From positions 7,812,001 to 7,876,000 of the forward strand of contig NC_135037.1 of assembly GCF_051020975.1 (NCBI RefSeq): 64,000 bases of DNA, given 5' to 3'. The DNA is from Osmia lignaria lignaria. Taxonomy: Eukaryota; Arthropoda; Insecta; Hymenoptera; Megachilidae. Position numbers and translations under genes: made by a program. The notes beneath the pieces are model-generated. The model had not been told where the DNA came from. It ran no database searches and saw only the letters and a list, made by a program, of their open reading frames with translations. Positions 36,046 to 50,100 of this stretch are shown here, one piece after another; position 1 is the stretch's first letter, and each line of letters begins with the position of its first letter.

Positions 36046-36884
36046 ATATTAGCAATTAATGAATAGTCATAAAATTTAGTGTTACAAATTTGATGCATTT
36101 TGATATACATATTTATTTAAATATAAAGAAGTTTCTTAAGAATCTGATCTCTTGTACTATAGTAGTGTTAGAGCTAATTACAATCATCCAAATACTACAT
36201 TTTGAGTAGCATATTTGTGTTAGTAATATTCAATTCACATTCAGTAATTTAAGAGCTGTTTATATTTTATATAATGTGATTCATACAAAGAATATGATCT
36301 CTGAGTCTAAGTTATGAAGGCAATAATAAAAATTGTTTTGTACAAAATAAATACTATCTATAAAAAAAGTCATGCTGGGTCATGTTACATAAACCTATCA
36401 TGAACCTTGATAATGATTACGATGAAAGTATAATGGATTCAAGCTGTTAATACAAATTTATTATGAATTTCTTATAAATAAGTATATATAAACATTAATA
36501 GGCACCTTAAAATACCATAATCTTTCCTGCTTATAATTTATACCATGATAATAAAAATTATATTATAAGTATGAAAAAAAAGAATGTTGGATGACGTTGA
36601 AATTGCTATAAATCATGTTGACATTAAGAAATGAATATTATATAGTCAAACTCATTTCAAATTGTTCTGAAACATCTCCACTATGAGATGTAATTTTCTA
36701 TTACACACTAGATGTCAGTAGCATTGATGTAGCACTGTGTGCAAATTACGACCTTGAATTTGTTCCGTTTTATCGTTGAATATATCAAGACCGGCAGCCC
36801 GGCAGATTAATATTCCTTGCTGTTCTGTTCATTCAACTGCGACTGTGTCTCGCGTCGTCAATTAGTAATTCTAAATTTTTCATT

Positions 36885-38468
36885 ATGTCGACTGCAGGAA
36901 AGGTATTTGTTTTCATTTCGTATTATTTTTAACAAATAATTATAAGCAGTTATTTCATTAAGATGAAAACCATGCATGGAATTATATGATATCCATATTT
37001 TGAATTTAGGTGATTAAATGCAAAGCTGCAGTAGCATGGAAAGAAAAGCAACCTCTTTCACTTGAAGAGGTTGAAGTGGCACCACCAAAAGCACATGAAG
37101 TAAGAATTAAGGTTGTGGCTGTAGCCTTATGTCATACCGATGCTTATACTTTGGATGGATTAGATCCAGAAGGAATTTTTCCATGTATTCTTGGCCACGA
37201 GGGTAGTGGTATCGTTGAAAGTGTCGGGGAAGGAGTTACAGAATTTCAACCTGGTACTTCACCATCATTTATTATTATATTTGTTAACTATAACATGTGT
37301 TACATTCTTGATTATGACTTCAGGTGACCATGTAATTCCATTGTATATTCCTCAATGTGGAGAGTGTAAGTTCTGTAAATCTCCAAAGACAAATTTGTGT
37401 GGCAAGATCCGTGCTACACAAGGGAAAGGTGTGATGCCTGATGGTACTTCTAGATTTACTTGCAAAGGACAGACACTTGCCCATTTCATGGGTTGTTCAA
37501 CTTTCTCAGAGTATACTGTGGTGGCAGATATTTCTCTAGCCAAAGTACTTTATTACACATTAGTAGTTCAATAATTATTAATTATCATTATCTTTAAAAT
37601 ACATGTGTAATGTTTCAGATTGATCCCACTGCACCATTTGACAAAGCATGTTTGCTGGGATGTGGAGTACCTACTGGATATGGTGCTGCTCTTAACACTG
37701 CCAAAGTAGAACCTGGAAGTACATGTGCTATTTGGGGACTGGGTGCAGTTGGATTGGCAGTTGCATTTGGTTGCAAAAAAGCTGGTGCTAAGCGTATTAT
37801 TGGAGTGGATATTAACCCCAGTAAATTTGAGTATGGTAAGTTCAAAGATTTTATTAATATAACATTTTCAGAAAAATAAAAAAAAGATCTTTCTCAGCTA
37901 AAAAATTTGGAGTTACCGAATTTGTTAATCCAAAGGATTATAACAAACCAATTCAGGATGTCCTGATAGAATTAACCGATGGTGGATTAGATTTCACCTT
38001 TGAATGTGTTGGTAATGTAAATACCATGGTAAGTTCTGATTCTACTGATTAATATTAGATACTTATGAAGAAGGATAATTGAGTTACGAAATATTCTTTA
38101 TTTAGAGAGCTGCATTAGAATCTTGTCATAAGGGATGGGGCACATCCGTTATAGTGGGTGTCGCTGCAGCGGGTCAAGAAATTAGTACTCGTCCGTTCCA
38201 GTTGGTAACAGGACGAGTATGGAAAGGAACCGCATTTGGCGGTTGGAAATCAAAGGAAAGTGTACCTAAACTGGTAAAAGAATATTTGTCGAAATCGTTA
38301 ATACTTGATGAGTTCATCACGCATACTTTTCCATTTGAAAAGATCAATGAAGGATTCGATTTATTGCATTCAGGCAACTGGTAAGTGTTAATAAGATACT
38401 GTTACCATCTCTTCATTAAAATCTATTCTTTTTCTCATTACAGTTTAAGAGCTGTGCTCAAATACTAA
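36885..38468 (+). CDS. Fdh: Class III alcohol dehydrogenase (S-(hydroxymethyl)glutathione dehydrogenase)
   Basis: Exons 36885-36902, 37010-37253, 37324-37544, 37619-37835, 37898-38028, 38106-38380 and 38444-38468 join to 376 residues. Catalytic zinc ligands are present (ALCHTD, ILGHEGSG, LLGCGVPTGYG), as is the four-cysteine structural zinc lobe (CGECKFCKSPKTNLC) and the NAD fold (GLGAVGLA, then IIGVDIN). The protein oxidises the glutathione adduct of formaldehyde and reduces S-nitrosoglutathione in the cytosol. It is the most conserved ADH class, and the length is standard. The first coding exon is just MSTAGK, as in many animal Fdh genes. Convergent with the testican gene. Confidence 0.97.
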
Positions 38469-38563
38469 TAAAGGATGTACATGGATGTTCTTTCCCAGTT
38501 TTTATACCATTTGTAATGTGAACTCTGATTAAAGAATCTGTCATTTATAATATATATATTTTG

Positions 38564-38569
38564 AATAAA
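38564..38569 (+). terminator. Polyadenylation signal of Fdh
   Basis: AATAAA 96 bases after the Fdh stop codon, the only good signal before the sequence changes character. Confidence 0.6.
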
Positions 38570-38589
38570 GATGTGAAAGATAATTTTGA

Positions 38590-41176
38590 ATATATGCAGG
38601 GTGTTTTTTATACCGCCATTATATAAAAAGCGACGCCTGGTGTTGAAGTGGAGAACTACAAATATGAATCTATTTTGCGCTACCTATCGGTGAAGGTAGA
38701 AAGCTGATTTTTAGCACCAAACAGTAGATGGTGTCACAAATTTCTATTTTTTGCCGGTCTTTTCAAAATATAGAAATTTATGCATTTAAAATCGCTAAGG
38801 TTTGGAATTACTCCATCTCCCAGGTTTCTACAACAATCTTTATTCATAAAGAATTCTTACAGCCACATGTACAATACCAGTTTGGTGAAATATTAATAGT
38901 AGCTCTGGAATGAAGTAAAAATTCTTTACGCTTTGACCAGGTGCATACCTTACAAAAATCATCACTGTACGAAGATCATAGACGATTTTTTTTTCTTCAT
39001 TGTATATAATTATGTATATACAATATGCAAGACTTTCGGTAAAACTATGTACGGTTTGCTTGAAAGTTAATATGCTCGTTAATCTATAAGTCGACAATAT
39101 AATAATAATTCAGGGGGAATATAAATTGCGCTCCAAATAGCAAAGAGTTAATAATTCATCGCGAATTAGGTTTCCCGTAAACCAATGCAATGGCACGGTG
39201 AATTTCTACGAATTCTTATTTTATATACTTTTAATGCTTCCAAACGATGCGACTAAAATACAATTTATGCGAAACAATAAAACGCAGTACTTACCATCGG
39301 TGTAAATATATTTTATCGGCGTTCCTTTCTATATTAAGTGTATTGCAGAAGAATATAATAAATCTCGCTTCTCGATAAGAATAAGTACTAAAATTCAAAG
39401 TACTTCCTAATTAACAATATATCAGAGCGTTAAACGTACTGGGTTTTGATGGATGCATCAAAGTAAACATACGTTAGGCGTAAAAACTTAATGTCAATGT
39501 TATTCCTTTCTAGATGAGAGATACGTATAATTTGCGTTGGCTATTCCTACGTAAATTGCCTTCTAATACTAGGGCATATTCACATAGTCACACCGATCAG
39601 TTTTTCTACGGATTACATGTTATATTCTAGTACCTACGGTGTACCACACACTCGTTAAGTAAAAGTCGTAAGTAAAAATGCTTATAATTACAGTAAATGC
39701 AGACAAATCACGACGGGTTGATGTACAAACTCATGATCAGTTTCTACGTTGAACATAAAATCATCAATAGTAACAGAAGGATGATTTTCAACACAAATAA
39801 TACATATACTGTTCCATCAAACCCAATGAAGTCAAAGAGTACTCGTGATCCGGATGAATGAACTATCATAATCGTTTACCGTCGTGATTGAACTGCGACG
39901 ATTTAGTAGTTAGCGAGTACGAAATAGGTCATTCTTTTATGCAGTATATCTTACACTAAATCTCGCAACGCAAGATGGCTACGAGAGAAATGAAAAATAA
40001 AAAGAAAAATGTATAAGGATAGTAATTTTACCGTGGAAGGAAATAAATAAGCGTGGGTGACGCGACTTATCTATCCAGTTGTTCGACGTACAATTTCCTG
40101 CGAATAATCATTTAGTAGGTGCTTAATTAAAACTATCCTTGTGATTCGGATTATGCGAATACTTCCGATAACTCTATATCTTTAAGCGTGTGCACCTCTC
40201 TAAAGAGTGTGTTAGATGCGTTTCGTGTCTGCTGACGATCAGCCGGGATTTTCTCTCTCAGCCAGCTTGTCTTCGTCCGCTGTATTATCGTAAAGTCATA
40301 GACAGTATCATATATATAATTTATATATATATATGCATTATGCTTAGACATTACAATTCGAGATACTGTTAATCTAACGCGATTAGAAATCATAATTACA
40401 TAGAGCATTCATTTTCATATCATTTTTTACGTCTTTCTTCTTTGTATTTTCTTGTTAAAGGTATCGTAATCTCTATGCGTCATGGAGTGGACATGTGAAT
40501 TTTACCCGATGGAGGATGAGCTTTTGTTCCTGTTCCCTGTTGCATCGTTTTTCTCCTTTCCTCGTGCGAGCGTATCTCTTCCCAAACCCCTAGTTTCTTT
40601 TACGCATAAATATATGTATAGTTCGTGTCGTGGACATTTTATGTAAAGGTGTTTACGCTTATCGTACTCTATTGCACTGATGTTTACCCCCTCGGTTATT
40701 GCACTGTTTAAGGTTCCTGGTGGTCAGGAGATTCTCTCTGATTCAGCAGCTTCTTAACCCTTTTGGCACTTGTGTTTCTTAAACAGCTCAATTTGGATTA
40801 ATTCGACAGAAAGCATGTACTATTATTATTTTTTTCTTGAAGGTAAAATTAACGATTAATATTCGGATTAAGGATGGACCGGTTATGTGACTCAAGGTAC
40901 AATTACGATGCCAGGGTATTAGCTGCTAGTTTATCCTCCTGCTTTTCGTTGCTCTTCGAACTGATTTTAGGCTCACGCAGCCGTCGCTGTTGACTCTTTG
41001 AAGACACTTCCAATGACCACGGCGATACTCAAAACCAGCGGACGATCGAGCGAGATTATCCCAAATTCTTCTTCATAAGAAGAACCTCGTCGTCCGGCTG
41101 TTCGATATCACGTTAAGGTGCTTTGCTTCCGGTTACTGCCGCTGCTGTTGCTGTTACTGGTTGGATTCTAAGGAGT
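38590..41176. other. Convergent region between Fdh and testican gene
   Basis: No coding region recognised. It probably holds the long 3' UTR of the minus-strand testican gene; many reverse AATAAA signals make its end unclear. Near 38600 CAGGGTGTTTTTTATACCG resembles a mariner-type end but no partner was found. A (TA)n tract lies at about 40305-40335. Confidence 0.45.
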
Positions 41177-44100
41177 CTAAAAGTCTAACGGTTGATCGGC
41201 TGATCCTTCGAGATCCTGGGCGGAGTCTGTGCCACCGTCTTCGTCGTCGTCCAGGTCCACGCTGTTCGTCTTCAATCCTCCGTTGCTGATCTTGTTAACG
41301 ATCGTGTCTGAAATAAATGAACAGTTTTAAGTATTGCATAAATTTGAATCAAGCGAATCTATTATGAAAAAAAAATGCTTACCACAGTCTGGCTTGCTGC
41401 CACGTGTTCTAGTACCAGCGAACTCGACACCATGAGGATCCACACACCAGCACAGTCCAAGAGCACGATGACACTGGGTGCTACGGTAGTACCCTCGGGA
41501 ATCACAAGCGGGTGCCACGTCAGGGGATGATCGCTTGCGAACTGCGGCGCAGGGACGTTCAGCCTTTGAGAAACATCCGCACCATTCTGGACCACTTACA
41601 AAGATGTCTCTGAAAATGTTAAATAATATAAATATTGTAATATCATTATTTATGAGTTCATAACGTTGAGAAGGTAAATAACATTGCAGAAATTTAAAAA
41701 AAAAAGTAAAGATAAAAATTGGAATCTAGGGTACTGGTGATTTTATTCAGTCATCAAAGCGTTAATAATTCAGTATAATTATATATAATTAAAGTAATTC
41801 TTTATCTTTTTAATTTCTCATTACTGCAGCTTTATAAGGGATGAAATAATAACTACAAGAGATCCGGTTTCCATGTTCTCGCGCAGAAATCAATCGACGT
41901 CAAATGAAAATTTCACACACGTTCGTCTGCCTCTCAACAAACCAAGCCACTCGGTTCTATGGGCACGTACGCTTGAGACCCATTACGTTCGAGCGTCAAA
42001 CCTCTCGAAGGTATTAAAAAACGAAAGAGTTCTTCTGGTTCTCCTTTTTATTTATTTTGTTGGTTCACGCGAAGTTTAATGATTTACAAGCAAATGGAAT
42101 GACGTGAAAGTGAACGAAACGTTTGAAAAGTTTATGAAACAGTTTGTTCCTCACCCGTCGGTGTCGCAACCATCCAAAAACGGTTTCAGACAAGGCTCGT
42201 TCTGATCGTGTTCGAGTCCATACAACTCTGAAAGAGACAATCGGCCATCGTTGTCGCTGTCCAAATGTCCGAACATCCACCTGACCTCGCTCTGGCAACC
42301 GATTGGGAAGTGACCTGGAAACGGTGGAAAAATGAAATATGAATTTCGATGGTAGCTTCTCTTTGCGATGGAATAAAATGAAATAGAAATGTCGTGTAGT
42401 TTGAACAGAGGTTGTAGACATTCCGGTATCTACAACTTGTTTAACTTCGGAAGCTTGAAAATTGTACACTAAAATTAAAAATTTGTTATTTAATATTTTC
42501 CCTTTTTCATATCCTGGTACTGGAAGGATACGACGAATTTCCATTTTTCATATCGTTTATTTTCTGTCCTAATAATTTTTTATTTAAAAATGTATCGTAA
42601 TTACCAGTTTTCAGAATAGGTGATTGTTCAGTACCGAACATCTATAACTCATCAATTCATTAATCTCTCTTGTCATAGGGTTGATTGTAAAGTCACGTAG
42701 AAGGAGGAATCGAGATGCTACGGTGAAAGTTTCACGAGAGACACGGCAAAGTAATCGTGGCAGATCACGACGGGAAGCGATTCATTCTAACGGGACAATT
42801 CTGAACTGGTACGAAAGCGATTGCAACGAGTAGCGTGCACCAACGTGAGATAGTTTCGAACTATGGTGCTGGATCCTGGCACCGTAATGTCCAGACAAGT
42901 CCGTTCCTTTCGTGCTGAGTAATTAGTTTGTTGTGTATCCAACTTCGGTCATGCTTTGTTCGGTCATTTCTGACTGTTCAATTTCGAATAATTGGGATAA
43001 TTTCAAGTGTTCGAACTCAATCGTGTGTGTATCAAAAGATTACCCATGAAAGTAAATGAAATTCTTATTTTATATTTCGCTTTTTTTTTTTTTAAATTTT
43101 TCACCTTTTGGTTTAGGACGCGGACGACGATGTTTAGAGTCTGCCATGACAACAGAAAACCAATCCAACAGCCGATTCGCCATAGCAGGTTTCGACGATG
43201 GTGGACAATCAGAGTTCCGCGACGATTGGGAATTATACGTCGATTTCAATGGAGACGGTGTTTTCTCCATCACTTCATTGCTCATCAGATGTTTGTCATC
43301 GTACTTGTTTCCAGCCAGTACCTGGAACAAACATAAAAAACCATTCGATTCACTTTTCTGAAAATACATTACAACGCCGCGCCGTTGCGTGTCCGCGTAT
43401 CGAATTGGATTAATTAAACGTTCCGTTGAATTTTAATTTCCTCTCGTTGCATGATTCCTTGTTGCAAAAATTGCTTCGTCGCCTATATAATTGCTGCAAA
43501 CGAAGGGATTCGTTGCTGAATAGGCAGATGCTTTATATTTTGTTTGTAATTAATCATCGCGCAACTGTTCGCTTGAAAATTTTTATAATTTTCTGTGTTT
43601 GATCCTCAAACAAATTTTGTTGATCAAGGATCATTTTATATGGATTTACAGGTACTGAATAATGTTTGGGTTATTAATTGAAGCTTAATTATTTACACTG
43701 GTGTAATTAGGATTTTCTTCTGTGGTGGATTAGGTGTCTTAGAAAATTTTGAAATTTTAATGTTCTGGAATTCTGAAATTTCGGAATCTTAGAATTTTAG
43801 AATTTTACAGTTTTGGAATTCTGCAATTTTGGAATGTTAAAATTTTAGGATGGTGAGGGGCCAGTCCACATCTTGGGAGAGGGGAAGATTCATTTTGGTC
43901 ACTATGAGTAAATCGGATGTTGATTAATAAACGTTTAAGAAAAGTTATGCTTGTAGGCACGAAGGATGGAATTTAGATCCTTTTACGAGGACGTCGAGTA
44001 TCCTTCGATGGTTGTACGTCTCTCATTGGTCGATCGTAACCCCTCCACGTCGATGGTTCGTATTTTCAAGCAGCCCAGACGAGGCGTCTTTTCCATCGAT

Positions 44101-47100
44101 CCGACGGAAAGCGTCGCCAGACGACGAAGAGCTGTAATATCGTTACGGCCGGTTGCAACCCCTAAGACTCGACTACGTACATAGACTCACGGAAGTACTT
44201 CAACATTATACTTAAACTTAAGGTCTGTACACAATATAGCAATTACGTTTTGCCTGCTATAGGAGTTCATCAGTGACTGATGCATGAAATTTTGTTAAAA
44301 AATAAAATATTATATTATATTAATAAATTGAAAGCTTGGAAACTAAAAGAAGCTTATTAAAAGTTAATAAGCTTCAATGCTGCAGTAGAAATAGTAGATA
44401 CGTAAATTCAGACATATTAAAACTTTAATTAATTAATAACTTTGACTTGTCAGTCAAAAGAGACACAGTGGAAATAATGATGCTTAGTCAGACACTGAAT
44501 AATAGATAATTGAAGGATATTAAGATTACCATTATAATTTTAATGATGTATAAGAATTTTACTTTTATTCTGAGATACGATTATAACTCCGCATGGTCCA
44601 TAAAGAAGTATTAATTGGATTTTTTTTTATTAATTAGAAACTAGTTTATACCAGCCCTTAATCTCAAGGAAAAGTCAATAAAGCTAGAATTATCCCTCTT
44701 TTTCAACCCCCTTCTACCTCTCATTTTCCAAAGGGTTCCAACGTAATAAAGAAACTAAGACTGGATAAGTATTAATTACCAGCGTGGCAAGGAATAATTT
44801 AAGAAGGCTCCCTAGGATTAATTTCACTTCGAACAGCTTCTCGAATTAAATTCTCTTTCTTTGCTCATTTTCTCTCCGTGTCCCTCTCATTCCCATTCCC
44901 ATTTTCCATTGGTTGTTTATCTTCGATCTCCTTAAGTAATTTATTCTTACTTTTCTTTCTATTTACCTTGCTTTCTGTTTCTGAGAAAGAAATGCCAGTT
45001 CTAATTGAAAAATTCTAAATTGTAGAAAAAAAAGTTACTGATATCTGATTTTTGAAAAGATGCAACATTTCAATTTCTTTTCTATATTTTTCACTCTATT
45101 GTACTTTGTTTAATTAAGTTTGTGGTATGGATACAGTTGAATTAATGAAACTTCTCGTCAGCGGTAATTATTTACCCCAAGGGAACGATTAACTCCTGCT
45201 CTCGATAAATTTCAAGAGGAAAGGAGGATCGTAATTTCTGAAGGATTTAAACGCGAGACGAGGAACACATAGTCGATTAGAGTGGAAATCGCATTTACTG
45301 ACGCCACGCTGATGATCACAGAGTCAAAGTGTGGAGATCAGCACGTTGTCGAAGGGGAAAAAAGCAAAATTGCTGGCAGGGGATCGCGGGAATTAATTAA
45401 GATCCTCGAAAGGAAATCCACGATCGATTTTCAGATCTCAAAACCGACCGCTGATTACCGGGGCCCAGAGCTAACTTCCTCCTGTCTCTCTAATCCTTCC
45501 TTCTATTTTCTCCGTCAGGACCAGCAGAGCTACGACGTATAAATCCAAGGATTTACGGGTTGGATAATTAAAATTGAATTTCTTCAAAGCGAAATTAATT
45601 TTTGACTTCTATGGGATCGACGTCGATTTTTGATAAGAGTTGAACCCTTCGTTCTTTAGCACAATTAATAAGAAGATTAGCAACATTTTATTTTTCGTTA
45701 TTTAATAAATTTCTAAATTCCCTAATAATTTTGCCCCTTTGATTCAAGGTAATAAGTCGTCGAAAGGGAAAAAAAAGTGTTTGTCTTGGCCCGTTCGATA
45801 AGTAAAACAGTCTCGAAACTTTTCAGGGAAACTTTTCCATAAACTTGCACAATAGCACGGGTCAAAATTAATAAGTCGATGGTAGACAGTTGTTTGCGCA
45901 ACGTCATCGGTTGGCTCGATTAAAATTTCTTCTCTGGTCCACGAATCGAGGGAGGGTTGGAAAACTTTCAACGTTCCCGTGTTCCGACACGATCGATCCC
46001 GGATCCTCGGTGAAATTAAATTTCAAGCGAAAGTATCTCTCTCTACGAAAAAAAAAAAAGGGAAAAGTTTTGCATCACGCCCGTGTCGCGGCTCACGAAA
46101 ATCCCGGCTTATTGTCAGCGAAACAGAACTTTTAACGAGACACCTTTCCACTTCTCGACGTGGCTTTTTTTTATTCTCTTCCCTTTCTATTTTTTTTGTT
46201 CACGTTGTGACGTTGTCGTTTTTTTTTTTTTTATAACAAGAAAGAGAGAAAAAAGAGGGGAAGGATATTCCAGTAAGTAAGACAAAAGCGAAAACTCATT
46301 GAAAATCGAGAATGGAAGACAGCGGCGAGCAAAACGCGCGATGAAATGTTCATTGAATCGACTAATCTATTCAAATGACAAGAGCCAGAAGGAATACGGG
46401 GCTTGAAGGAGGTGGAGGAATTATTGGACAAAAGCTTTCGTCGCGTTGTTCGCCCTCGAGAAGCTTTTAAATTGAAAATCTGTCGCATTGTCCCTCCTAA
46501 TTCGCCTAGTTCCTCTTTGTAGACGGTCCACGAGTTTTCTGTACACTGTATCTCGTTTACTTCCTCGATAATGGCTATTTTACGCTTCTCAAAGGGGCTA
46601 ATTTTGAAAACCCTCTTTTCGCTATTTCTGTCTTCGAAGAAAATTTTCATTCGTATATTAACTCCTGCGACCCGACGCTTTTCATCGGCAACAGAAATTT
46701 TATTATAATTCTCAAGATATTTATAATATTGCGGTTAAAATAATTATTTATTATATTTAAATAGCTCAGTTTTGACGAAAGTTTATAAATTAAATTTTAA
46801 TATACCAATTCTTTAATTATAATTAGTTGTTTCGATGACTTGTTTGTAAATTACACTTTGATTTATCATTTCTTGCCACATCGAATTACACCACGTAATA
46901 TGATTTTACATTTGAAAATCAGAAATTTCAACGGGTAACGAGCTAACTTTTCCTATTCGAAGAAGATTACACTTGAACCGCTCCTCCTACTTCGGCCAAG
47001 AAATTTCCGGCTAGGAAACCAGAATGAAAATTATCATTCAAGATGCTTGACAAACGCAGAATAAGATTCATTACGAAACTCGAAACGAACCCCTTAGGAA

Positions 47101-50100
47101 TCTTCTACTGTAAATACTAAAATACTCTCGAGTTTCTCGCTTCCTTGAAATATTCACTTGCTCCTCGTAGCAAGAGATACGTATATATAATACCGGAGAC
47201 AGAAAGAAATACTGAAGGCGGCCGGTACGGCGGGTGAAATAAATAACGTGGAAGGGAAAGAACGAAGGGTAGGATATCAATAAATAAAAGTTTAGCAACA
47301 GTGAACGTCTACGCGGAGAGGCGAACTTCCTTGTGTACGTGGTCGGAACTGTCTGAAATTCCCCTAGCAGAATCGGGAATTAGCGTGTTGTGTCGGTAAA
47401 TCATAAGTTTCTTCGGGAATAGTTTCCGTTAGTCTGACAACCGTGGCTTTTCTGATATCAATGCTTGTTTGACGAATATGAAATTTATGCATCACGAATT
47501 GTTTGTCGGGAATACGATTGAAGTGAAATATTTAATACCACTTGACGGATTTATTGAGGAGAAATCATTTTTTTAAGATGGACGAACCGACAAGATGGGG
47601 GACTTAGCTCGCCTCGGAGCGCCGAAATCTCAGGGTCGGCCTTGCCAGCGACCGAATCGACAAAACAAGGACTTATAAGCATAAATTTCGCATTCCGCGT
47701 CTAAACCCATAAAATTGGGATTAAGAAGCATATATTTCGCATCCAGTAAATTAATACGTATTTGCAATTCAAATTCAAGATAAATGTATTTTAGAATTTA
47801 CCATCTTTCAGAGTCGGTTTTTCTTCTCATCTCTCGAAGAATATTGAATTTCCTACGTCGAAAGGATTAATAAATTCGACTGGAGCAAGAGCGATCCTCT
47901 TTCCTTTCGTATCGGGCCGTGTTTCACGTATCATGTTCACGATATGTTATCACCCCGTCAGAGATAACGTTTTCAGGAAATTACGATTCGTCTGACACGG
48001 GACATTCCAGATTTTCGATTCGAAAGATACCACCCTCGTGTGTACCGCGTATTTATACAGACGGAAGGGCGGAAATGGGGTAAACACGAGCGGGAAACAG
48101 GATCAGAGAGGGTGGCGGGTTCAGTTTGTTTTTAGCTTAACAACAAAGGGGTGCGTGTATCAAGTTCACGGAACGGAAGAGGGTAAAATGCAGTTGTTGC
48201 GTTACTTTGGGATTGAAATCGTCTTTCGAGGGGTGTGAAATGTTTGCACGAGGGATGAGAGGAAAAAAGAATATGCCGGCTATTCGCCAGCCATACAATT
48301 CTCAACTATTCAAATTCTACAAAAATACAGTTACAATTGTTAAAATATATAATTCTAAAATTTACCCCTTTTTCTCTCTATATCTTTTTCTTATCGTTTC
48401 TATAATAGATTTAAAAAAGGCGCATCAAATAAAAGGAAGAAGAAAAAGGATAGACAAAGTAAATTGGAAACAGAGGTTCAGATAAATGGATCCATCTGAT
48501 TCGAATCCGAAGGTCCATCGAATCGACGCGATGCGGGGATGAAGATCGTGAAAGTAATCGATGCATAAATTTCCAGGAAAAGGAATAAACGGAAAGAAAA
48601 AAGACAGGGGTAGGAAAGAAGAGGAAAAGGTTGTAAGCAGAATCGACTCGGTTACGTAAATCAGGGGGTGCGCCTTGTGATTCTTCCACCCCTGTTCGTA
48701 AGATTTCTATCATTGCCAGTGTTTTATCGAGCGGTTCTGTGGCATGGCCTACCTTCGACCTTAAATTACAAGGTCGCTGGTGGAGAAAGCTCAGAAAGTA
48801 TAGGTATTTCGCGTAAATCGTTGCACGAGTGAAACTCGAACACGTCGAAAGAAATTCTATAGCGTTTAAACCTCTTGTTGCTCGACAAATCAATAAGTAA
48901 AACTTCTTAAATCACTGTATTATTTATCTAAAGACTTTCGAGAACAATTTTCACAAAGTTTTTTTCATGATTTGTAATTAAAGGTGCAGAAATTAAAATC
49001 TTTCTCTAAAGTTTAAAATTCTGAAATATGAAATTTACCTATAGAATTTAAAAAATTAGAAATTACAGCTTAAAATGTTAGAAATTAATATTCTATATTA
49101 TTTCAAACAAAAACAATTCAGGATATTAAAGTATCCTCAAGATATTCCTCAATATCATATTTTTCACTCAAACTGCATGGAATCTTACGCCGGCGGAAAT
49201 TCTAGTATTCCATGGAATGAAATACGATAACGAGTCCAGTTCATAGGGGATGGGTGGCTGCGAACGGTTAAAACGATTCCAACCCCTCGGTCCAGATTTA
49301 TTTTGCAATATAGCTTGACAGTATGCTGATCGCCTCGAGAATCTCTGATTCCAAGTTAAATAATTCATCGCTTCTAATACGAATAGTAAGAGCAGCGCTA
49401 TTAAACACGACCCCCGTGAAATATTCACGGTACGCGGTTTTTCCAAAGACCGATGAATAAATGAAATTATAATCTGTTTATACAGGGTGTCTCAGCATCG
49501 GTAGTATAACCGAGGAGGGGGAGATTCTACATAAAAAAACAAATCGAAAATAAAGAAAAAAATTTTTTCATTTGAGACTTCGTTCTTAGATGGATGGATC
49601 TCGATAGAAGTCATATGTCACTTATAAGTATTACTTATTTCTACCTATGGATTTAGAGTGGATTTAAATGAAAATAAGACATGTAATTTAGTTACTAACT
49701 TACTTTATTAATGCAAAAATTATTGGCAATGCTGCCCGTTGTGCTACTAATTGTGATACTAATGATAACAGTAATTAATACTACTTATAAGTGACATATG
49801 ACTTCTATCGAGATCCATCCGTCTAAGAACGAAGTCTGAAATGAAATAATTTTTTTCTTTATTCTCGATTTGTTTTTTTATGTAGAATCCCCCCCTCCTC
49901 GGTTGTACTACCGATGCTGGGACACCCTATATGTACCTTATAAATCAGAACGACGGCTTTGTTGTACCTTGCATTGGTAGGAAATAGATTTAAAAAAAAT
50001 TTATTATTTAAACATTCCAGTCCCTGTTGGGATGGAAATCTATGTTCTACTGAAAAGGGTTTCCAAATTAGCGAACAACCTCGTTAATTTTTAACATTTT

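Noticed and set aside
42065..42544. 159-residue minus-strand open frame
   Set aside because: It reads the testican EF-hand exon in the wrong frame; the correct frame gives the calcium loop LDSDNDG.
46231..46650. 139-residue minus-strand open frame in the testican intron
   Set aside because: No recognisable domain, and the flanking testican exons splice directly in phase.
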